Shown here: piece after piece, positions 23,940 through 28,486 of the stretch
Layout: every line of letters begins with the position of its first letter
Numbering within the stretch: position 1 is the first letter of the stretch
NCBI GenBank assembly: GCA_946535435.1
Contig: CAMNDM010000044.1
Location: 1 to 28,486 of the forward strand
DNA: 28,486 nt
Source of the DNA: Physcocola sp002396385
GTDB taxonomy: Bacteria > Bacteroidota > Bacteroidia > Bacteroidales > Paludibacteraceae
Direction: 5' to 3'
Made by a program: the position numbers and the translations under genes
Notes under the pieces: model-generated
Told to the model about the DNA's origin: nothing
What the model saw: only the letters and a program-made list of their open reading frames with translations
Database searches by the model: none

Positions 23940-24638
23940 ATGAAGAAGTTGTCTTTCATAGCTTTATCTGTTTGGTTCCATCTTTTAGCAATAGGAAACA
24001 ATCAAACTCAGGCATCATATTCGTCATCGGCTTTTGGATTGTATGACGATTATTATGAAAGTTTAGAATTTGAGTTGACAGAATCATACGATCTGACATG
24101 TAAATATTTTTATTGTTTCGATAGCAGTGATTTAGATTCGATGAATTTTGAAAGAGAAGAGGATAAAGAAGAGTATTTACATGAAGTGGCAGAAGACGAG
24201 AATACTCCCAATAAAACATTTATATTGTCAACATTCCATGATTCGGTAACCAACTTGGACATGATTTCTATTTATAAGATTTCAGGTCATTGGGCTCAAC
24301 CTGTTATGGATTCAATATGTTGTGTGCTCGAGAATGACAAAAAGGTATGGATACATGCTTATGTCGAAAAACGAGATATAATGGATTATGGAGTCAAAGA
24401 TACTTCAGAATATGAACTAATAGAACATTATTGTTATTATGATGCACAAGAGAATCCATTAAGGTGCAGAGAGAGACGTGTCAAAGGTTTTTTATCTCAA
24501 GAGGATTCCTTAAAAAAGGTTTTTACAAAACTTCCAATCTGTGAATCCAACTGTAAGGATGATGATGTAAGGGAGATTTTGTGGATAGTAGATAGTACAT
24601 TGTCTGAATTGGAAAATTTGAAAAAAGAGAAGAGGTGA
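23940..24638 (+). CDS. Secreted protein, unknown function
   Basis: The protein has 232 residues with a signal peptide (MKKLSFIALSVWFHLLAI, cleavage probably near QTQA at 26). The mature part is acidic and rich in Asp, Glu, Tyr and Cys, with seven Cys in total, including DSICCVLEND, EHYCYYDA and ICESNCKDDD. I recognise no domain. The DNA is AT-rich like the GNAT gene 59 bp upstream. A common transcript is plausible, since I see no clear separate promoter. The Cys content in an exported protein suggests disulfides, but that is inference. Confidence 0.7.
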   Translation: MKKLSFIALSVWFHLLAIGNNQTQASYSSSAFGLYDDYYESLEFELTESYDLTCKYFYCFDSSDLDSMNFEREEDKEEYLHEVAEDENTPNKTFILSTFHDSVTNLDMISIYKISGHWAQPVMDSICCVLENDKKVWIHAYVEKRDIMDYGVKDTSEYELIEHYCYYDAQENPLRCRERRVKGFLSQEDSLKKVFTKLPICESNCKDDDVREILWIVDSTLSELENLKKEKR

Positions 24639-24711
24639 TAGGTTTATATTTGTGTATATGATGTTTACAAGTTGATTGATTTTTACTTGAACGCTTCCCC
24701 CATTCTTATCA

Positions 24712-24749
24712 AAAATAAAAACTCCCCAACCGTTGTGGTAGGGGAGTTT
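24712..24749 (-). terminator. Terminator of the three-gene FKBP operon
   Basis: Arms 24719-24727 and 24741-24749 pair perfectly over 9 bp, with an inner ACC/GGT extension across an A-A mismatch. On the minus strand it is followed by TTATTTTTG, a strong T tract. The plus-strand side (TATATTGTCTTTT) is weaker, but the hairpin may also end the convergent GNAT transcript. Confidence 0.85.
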
Positions 24750-24776
24750 ATATTGTCTTTTCGGGTTGTTTCCCGC

Positions 24777-25601
24777 TTATTTCGCAGCTGGAGCCTGTGG
24801 ATTAACCAACTCAGGGTGAAGCTTCTCCATAAACTTTCTAGCCTCGTCGTCACTCTTGAAGATATCTTTGATTTCTACAGTGAACACAAGGGCTGAGTTT
24901 GCAGGGATCTTTCCGCTTTCACGTGGACCGTAACCCAAATCAGATGGGATAAGGAACGATGCCTTTGAACCTTTCTTCAACTGGCAGAGTGCCTGTGCAA
25001 AACCAGGAATGACACGCATAGGGGAAAGAAGCGCAGGCTCTTTATCTTTAGTAGTGTCGAATATGGTATCGTTTGCTGCAAGCTTGCCTTCGTAGTCCAT
25101 ATAGGCGAAGTCGGTCATCTTGATGTTATCGCCGTTTCCTTCTTCAATCACCTTCATCCATACAGTAGGACCGTCGTAGCCCTGCATCCTTTCATCTGTT
25201 GGCTTGCCAAGGTCTTTGTAGCCGTCTGCCTCATATTTTTTTGCAATTTCTGCGAATGCTTTGGCAGTTGCTTCTTTCTGCTTGTCCATCTGGGTGCGGA
25301 AGAAGTTGTCAGCCGACATTCTCATAGCGTCTTCACTCATGGTGCTGTCGCCATAGAGGGCTTCTGCAAAACCTTTTATAATGGCTTCTTTCTTCATGAT
25401 GGCTTCTTTGTCGCCAAGTGGCATCTGGCTCATCTGGTCAAGTAGGCCCTTGCCATAGTTATAGCCGAGGGCGTAGTTGAATGTGTCTTGTGCCGTTGCT
25501 ACTTTGCCGCCTTTTGCGGCGCTCTTAATGTCGCCATTGCAGGCGGTGGTCATCAATGCAGCACAACCGAATGCGAATGCTGCAACCTTTGTTAATTTCA
25601 T
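24777..25601 (-). CDS. FKBP-type peptidyl-prolyl isomerase lipoprotein
   Basis: The protein has 274 residues. It opens with a lipoprotein signal (GCAALMTTAC, Cys at 21), so it is anchored to a membrane. Residues about 35-140 are the FKBP_N helical domain. The FKBP domain shows FAYMDYEGKLAAND, TIFDTT, VIPGFAQALCQLKKG, FLIPSDLGYGPRESG and IPANSALVFTVEIKDIF. It is the nearest relative of the FKBP at 22076, sharing the DYDGPTV/GYDGPTV segment and DLGKPxDxRM. Like it, this protein has Phe for the pocket-floor Trp. It is the last gene of the FKBP operon, 78 bp after the preceding FKBP gene, and is followed by a terminator. Confidence 0.93.
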   Translation of the reverse strand: MKLTKVAAFAFGCAALMTTACNGDIKSAAKGGKVATAQDTFNYALGYNYGKGLLDQMSQMPLGDKEAIMKKEAIIKGFAEALYGDSTMSEDAMRMSADNFFRTQMDKQKEATAKAFAEIAKKYEADGYKDLGKPTDERMQGYDGPTVWMKVIEEGNGDNIKMTDFAYMDYEGKLAANDTIFDTTKDKEPALLSPMRVIPGFAQALCQLKKGSKASFLIPSDLGYGPRESGKIPANSALVFTVEIKDIFKSDDEARKFMEKLHPELVNPQAPAAK

Positions 25602-25679
25602 TTTATTTGTTCTTTTTTAGGATATTTCATTTTTTTAGTGAATGCTAACTACCACCTTGTGGTTCGTTCGTGCCCTGTT

Positions 25680-26435
25680 TTATTTTTGGTAAGGCTTGAA
25701 ACTGAATTTGCTTGGGGGTGGTGTTTGCTGTTTAGGGGCTACTGTCGCTTTGCCAACGTCAACCAGTTCCACTTCGAATATCAATATGGAGTTGGCTGGT
25801 ATGTTTGGCATAGAGCGTGGCCCATAACCCAGTTCTGGTGGAATGTAGAAGCGGTATTTTGCGCCTACCTTCATCAACTGCAGACCTTCTGTCCACCCTC
25901 TGATTACCCGGTTCAACTCAAATTCAATTGGTTGGTCGGTGGTGCCGTCAAATTGCGTGCCGTTGGTTAGTGTGCCTTTGTAGAAGGCTTTCACTTTGTC
26001 GGTAGCTCCTGGTGTGGCTCCCGTTCCTTCTTTCAATACTTCGTACTGCAATCCGCTGGCTGTTGTCTTTACCCCGGCTTTTTTCGCGTTATTGGCTAGC
26101 CAAATGCCGTTTAGGGCCTTGTCTTTAGCATTCTGCTCTTCCTGAGCACGCTGCATATACATGTTGATGATGGTTGGGGTCTTGCTCGGAGCAATAGCAA
26201 GCTTTGTAGTGTCGCTGGTCTTTAATGTGGTGCTCAATGCCTCTGTGAAAAGATCCATATCAACTGAATTTGAACCTCCTGGCAGTGTGAGCAGTTGTTG
26301 CTTCAAACCCATACCGACGTTCACTCCCAATGCGTAGCTCGCGCTGTCTTTTGAAGTTTTCAAGCTTCCCTTGCCTGCTGCATGGGCATTGGCCAACGCT
26401 GTCAGGCTTGCAACTACTATTATTAGTTTTTTCAT
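25680..26435 (-). CDS. FKBP-type peptidyl-prolyl isomerase, secreted (Mip/FkpA-like)
   Basis: The protein has 251 residues from the ATG that starts a signal peptide (MKKLIIVVASLTALANAHA). A longer frame from 26483 adds 16 polar residues reaching into an intercistronic hairpin and is rejected. After the helical FKBP_N domain, the FKBP fold has SGLQYEVLKEGTGATPGATD, VKAFYKGTLTNGTQFDGT, VIRGWTEGLQLMKVGAKYRF, YIPPELGYG and IPANSILIFEVELVDV. The pocket Trp is kept (IRGW). The tail is proline/lysine-rich (APKQQTPPPSKFSFKP). It is the middle gene of the FKBP operon and probably helps fold exported proteins. Confidence 0.94.
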   Translation of the reverse strand: MKKLIIVVASLTALANAHAAGKGSLKTSKDSASYALGVNVGMGLKQQLLTLPGGSNSVDMDLFTEALSTTLKTSDTTKLAIAPSKTPTIINMYMQRAQEEQNAKDKALNGIWLANNAKKAGVKTTASGLQYEVLKEGTGATPGATDKVKAFYKGTLTNGTQFDGTTDQPIEFELNRVIRGWTEGLQLMKVGAKYRFYIPPELGYGPRSMPNIPANSILIFEVELVDVGKATVAPKQQTPPPSKFSFKPYQK

Positions 26436-26453
26436 CTGATTGTTATTTAGACG

Positions 26454-26489
26454 GAACTTTTGATATGTGTTTTTTTCATTCAAAAGTTC
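26454..26489 (-). other. Intercistronic stem-loop between two FKBP genes
   Basis: Arms 26454-26463 and 26480-26489 are perfect over 10 bp (GAACTTTTGA), and a short ATG/CAT continuation lengthens the stem with a one-base bulge. No T tract follows on the minus strand. It may be an RNA-processing or attenuating element setting the ratio of the two isomerases. Confidence 0.55.
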
Positions 26490-26495
26490 TGTGCC

Positions 26496-27086
26496 TTATT
26501 TTGCCAAAATTTCTAACAGTTCAACATCGAATATCAAGGTCGAGTTGGGCTGTATCTGCTCGCTTACCTGTTGTTGGCCGTATGCGAGCTCCGATGGTAT
26601 GTGTAGACGCCATTTTGAACCTACTGGCATCAGTTGTAGCGCTTCTACCCATCCTGGAATGACACCGTTTACAGGAAAGTCTGCAGGTGCTTTGCGGGCG
26701 TATGAACTGTCGAACACTTCTCCGTTCAGTAAACGGCCCTCGTAGTGGCAGCGGACGGTGTCGGTTGCCTTGGGTTTGGCTCCTGTTCCTGTGGTAAGAA
26801 TCTCGTATTGAAGGCCGCTGTTGGTTACAATTACGCCTTCACGCTTCTTGTTTTCGGCCAGATAGGCGTCGCCGGCCTTCTTGTTCATCTCAAATACTTC
26901 TGACTGTGCCTTCTGGTAGAAGGTGTTTATTATTTGGTTGGCTTCATTTGCACTTATACGGGTGGTTTCGTTGTTGAACACACTCTTCATGGCTGTCGCG
27001 AACTCGTTTACGTCTATGTTCTTGAATACGCCTTTTTTGAAGTCGTTGGCAACCATCATGCCAAGTGCATAACTTAAGTCTTTCAT
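26496..27086 (-). CDS. FKBP-type peptidyl-prolyl isomerase, no signal peptide
   Basis: The protein has 196 residues. Its start (MKDLSYALGMMVANDFKKG) is the FKBP_N domain itself, with no signal peptide, so it is predicted cytoplasmic and FklB-like. The FKBP domain is complete: SGLQYEILTTGTGAKPKATD, VRCHYEGRLLNGEVFDSS, VIPGWVEALQLMPVGSKWRL, HIPSELAYG and IQPNSTLIFDVELLEI. Its start is fixed by a -7 promoter element 20 bp upstream. It is the first gene of a three-FKBP operon in which the next two products are exported. Confidence 0.94.
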   Translation of the reverse strand: MKDLSYALGMMVANDFKKGVFKNIDVNEFATAMKSVFNNETTRISANEANQIINTFYQKAQSEVFEMNKKAGDAYLAENKKREGVIVTNSGLQYEILTTGTGAKPKATDTVRCHYEGRLLNGEVFDSSYARKAPADFPVNGVIPGWVEALQLMPVGSKWRLHIPSELAYGQQQVSEQIQPNSTLIFDVELLEILAK

Positions 27087-27106
27087 TTTCTTTGTTGTTT
27101 CTTATG

Positions 27107-27114
27107 CAAAAATA
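27107..27114 (-). promoter_or_regulatory. Candidate -7 promoter element of FKBP operon
   Basis: Minus strand TATTTTTG followed by C matches TAnnTTTG and lies 20 bp upstream of the ATG at 27086, giving a very short leader. The -33 element is not clear. Confidence 0.5.
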
Positions 27115-27141
27115 ATCATTAATTTCTAAAATAGATGTGTC

Positions 27142-27738
27142 TTAAAGCATTTCTGATATTAGGGCGTCTAAACTGCTTTCATCTGGTGCCCCGGTAATAA
27201 TCTTTATGCTTGAACCTTTGCAGAACATAAGTGTCGGTATGGAACTTATGTTATAGGCGCGCTGTACGTTTCTCGATTTTTCAAGGTCCATTTTGTAAAA
27301 CTGCACCTGGCCTTGGTATTTCTTTGCCATCTTGTCCATTATGGGCGACAACATCTTGCATGGTCCGCACCAGGTCGCATATATGTCTACTACGGCTGCT
27401 CCCTTGCCTATATACCGGTTCTTGGCGGTGGTGTAGTTGGCCACTAACGAGCCGAATTCTGTCTGGCTGATTTCTCTAACTTTTCCCGTTCCCCAGCCTG
27501 ATGTCGAGTTAGTTGGTCTCTCGGTATCTTTTTTGTTTTTGCTAACTCCGCGTTCCAAGTTCTTTACTTGTTCGTCTATGCTGAGGGCTGTTTCCTTGTC
27601 TGATGCATTTTCAGAAACTGACGTCTCTGTTGTTGCCCCTTCCTCTGATTCATCATCGTCTGAAAAAAGACCTACAACGAAGCATCCGATAAAGTAGATG
27701 AGGGCAATATAGATAGCCCATTTTATAATTTTAAACAT
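27142..27738 (-). CDS. Membrane-anchored thioredoxin-fold protein
   Basis: The protein has 198 residues from the chosen ATG. An upstream frame start at 27789 would precede the predicted transcription start and is rejected. An N-terminal membrane anchor (IIKWAIYIALIYFIGCFVVG) is followed by a low-complexity acidic linker (DDDESEEGATTETS) of about 70 residues. The thioredoxin domain starts near residue 88 (VREISQTEFGSLVANY) with the active site TWCGPCKML (Cys 124 and 127), then the cis-Pro block ISSIPTLMFCKG. WCGPC favours a reductase role. The long linker suits a periplasmic domain held away from the membrane. The partner is unknown. Confidence 0.92.
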   Translation of the reverse strand: MFKIIKWAIYIALIYFIGCFVVGLFSDDDESEEGATTETSVSENASDKETALSIDEQVKNLERGVSKNKKDTERPTNSTSGWGTGKVREISQTEFGSLVANYTTAKNRYIGKGAAVVDIYATWCGPCKMLSPIMDKMAKKYQGQVQFYKMDLEKSRNVQRAYNISSIPTLMFCKGSSIKIITGAPDESSLDALISEML

Positions 27739-27766
27739 GATTGGGTTATATTTTTCTTTTCTTCTG

Positions 27767-27774
27767 CAAATATA
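27767..27774 (-). promoter_or_regulatory. Candidate -7 promoter element of thioredoxin gene
   Basis: Minus strand TATATTTG followed by C matches TAnnTTTG, 28 bp upstream of the ATG at 27738. No -33 element at ideal spacing is seen. Confidence 0.55.
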
Positions 27775-27860
27775 ACCCTTTTGTGCCAATTCTGAAATGC
27801 ATAACTCTCATTTCGTTACAATCTGTTCGTTTTCATGCAAAACGTCAATGGCATCTTTTT

Positions 27861-28486
27861 TCACTTCCTTATCAGTGTGAAGTGCCCGGTAAATATTTTG
27901 TCTATCTCTTCACAGTCTACTACATACCAGTAGTCGCAGCTCGGACACGGATGTCCGTTATAGGTGCCGTCCCAACCTTCTGTATTTGGGTTGAACTCTG
28001 CCAATTGTCTGCCCCAACGGTCATAGATTCTCACTCTGCTCTTTTGTGTGCTTTCTAGTCCGTACACCTCCCATATATTGTTTATGCCGTCTTGGTTCGG
28101 TGTGAAGAAGGTCGGAATTGAAAGGTCTAATTCTTTTTCCATTTTTACTTTGACCGTTGCCGATGTCGATTGACAGCCCATTGTGTCTGTTGCTGTTACG
28201 GTGTACACCAGAACCGAGTTAAAATCTTCTGTGAGTGTTGCGGTCAGAACGTCTATGTTTTCCAGCAAGTCGGTTGGTTCCCATACTACTTCGCCGATTG
28301 CCCCCGACAGCAGCGGAACATTTATGTTCAGGTCTTTGCCTTCAATTTTTCTAAAGATATTATTTCTCTTGAGTAGAAGTGGTGCGGGTTGTATGGCCTT
28401 TATTTCAAGGGCAACAGGACCTGTTATACATTTTGGCGTATAGGTCAAAATGCAGGCTGACACACTGCGCAAAGTCCGATGGGCAC
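27861..28486 (-). CDS. T9SS type B cargo protein, C-terminal part
   Basis: The frame is open to the right edge, so the start lies outside the window; 207 residues are visible. An Ig/PKD-like end (VLVYTVTATDTMGCQSTSAT) leads into a canonical gliding-motility-associated sorting domain: IPTFFTPNQDGINNIWEVYG, VRIYDRWGRQLAEF, EGWDGTYNGHPCPSCDYWYV and GHFTLIRK. The protein should pass the outer membrane through the type IX system. Two Cys in the CPSCDYWYVVDC segment are close enough for a disulfide. Its CTD has the full PNxDG loop, unlike the large cargo at 6074. Confidence 0.9.
   Translation of the reverse strand, partial: AHRTLRSVSACILTYTPKCITGPVALEIKAIQPAPLLLKRNNIFRKIEGKDLNINVPLLSGAIGEVVWEPTDLLENIDVLTATLTEDFNSVLVYTVTATDTMGCQSTSATVKVKMEKELDLSIPTFFTPNQDGINNIWEVYGLESTQKSRVRIYDRWGRQLAEFNPNTEGWDGTYNGHPCPSCDYWYVVDCEEIDKIFTGHFTLIRK

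Noticed and set aside
27828..27844. A 6-bp hairpin (CGTTTT/AAAACG) downstream of the second T9SS cargo gene.
   Set aside because: The stem is short and AT-rich and no T tract follows, so a terminator call is not supported.

Overview
The window looks like a chromosomal segment from a Bacteroidota, most likely order Bacteroidales. Three things point there: two proteins end in type B sorting domains of the type IX secretion system (T9SS, gliding-motility-associated C-terminus); TonB-linked outer-membrane genes and Bacteroidales-style lipoproteins are present; and the Bacteroidota -7 promoter element TAnnTTTG recurs upstream of many genes, while strong Shine-Dalgarno sites are mostly missing. Genus cannot be fixed from this sequence. 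I found no rRNA, tRNA, CRISPR array or intact insertion sequence.

Left part, plus strand (1-9827). The window opens inside the end of an Rhs/YD-repeat protein whose core stops abruptly just after its GVD motif. Next comes a secreted protein joining YD-like repeats, Sel1 repeats and a TonB C-terminal domain. A TonB-dependent receptor and a beta-propeller-like lipoprotein follow in one operon, an arrangement resembling the XusAB xenosiderophore or BtuB/BtuG pairs. A 1231-residue T9SS cargo protein with seven Ig-like repeats, its own promoter and a strong terminator closes this part.

Centre, minus strand (9977-14871). One operon reads leftward: two SGNH/GDSL hydrolase-like proteins, an MBOAT O-acyltransferase and a small membrane protein. 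Together they look like a machine that moves acyl groups across the inner membrane onto an extracytoplasmic glycan; the substrate is not evident. One SGNH protein has a tail of about 147 residues made of Pro, Ala, Lys and Thr.

Centre-right (15030-17837), plus strand. Two tandem TerB plus J-domain proteins, DjlA-like in architecture. The second has three TerB-like domains. Their ends share a 78-nt block that is almost identical at DNA level although the flanking homologous codons have diverged.

Right part, mainly minus strand (17836-28486). A four-gene operon encodes an FKBP isomerase, a universal-stress-like protein, an esterase-like alpha/beta hydrolase and the RNA-binding factor Tex. An AT-rich plus-strand island (a GNAT acetyltransferase and an unknown secreted protein) separates it from a three-gene FKBP operon, so four FKBPs lie within about 5 kb. 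A membrane-anchored thioredoxin and the end of a second T9SS cargo protein complete the window. The envelope theme is consistent: secreted folding catalysts, thiol chemistry, surface cargo and glycan modification.
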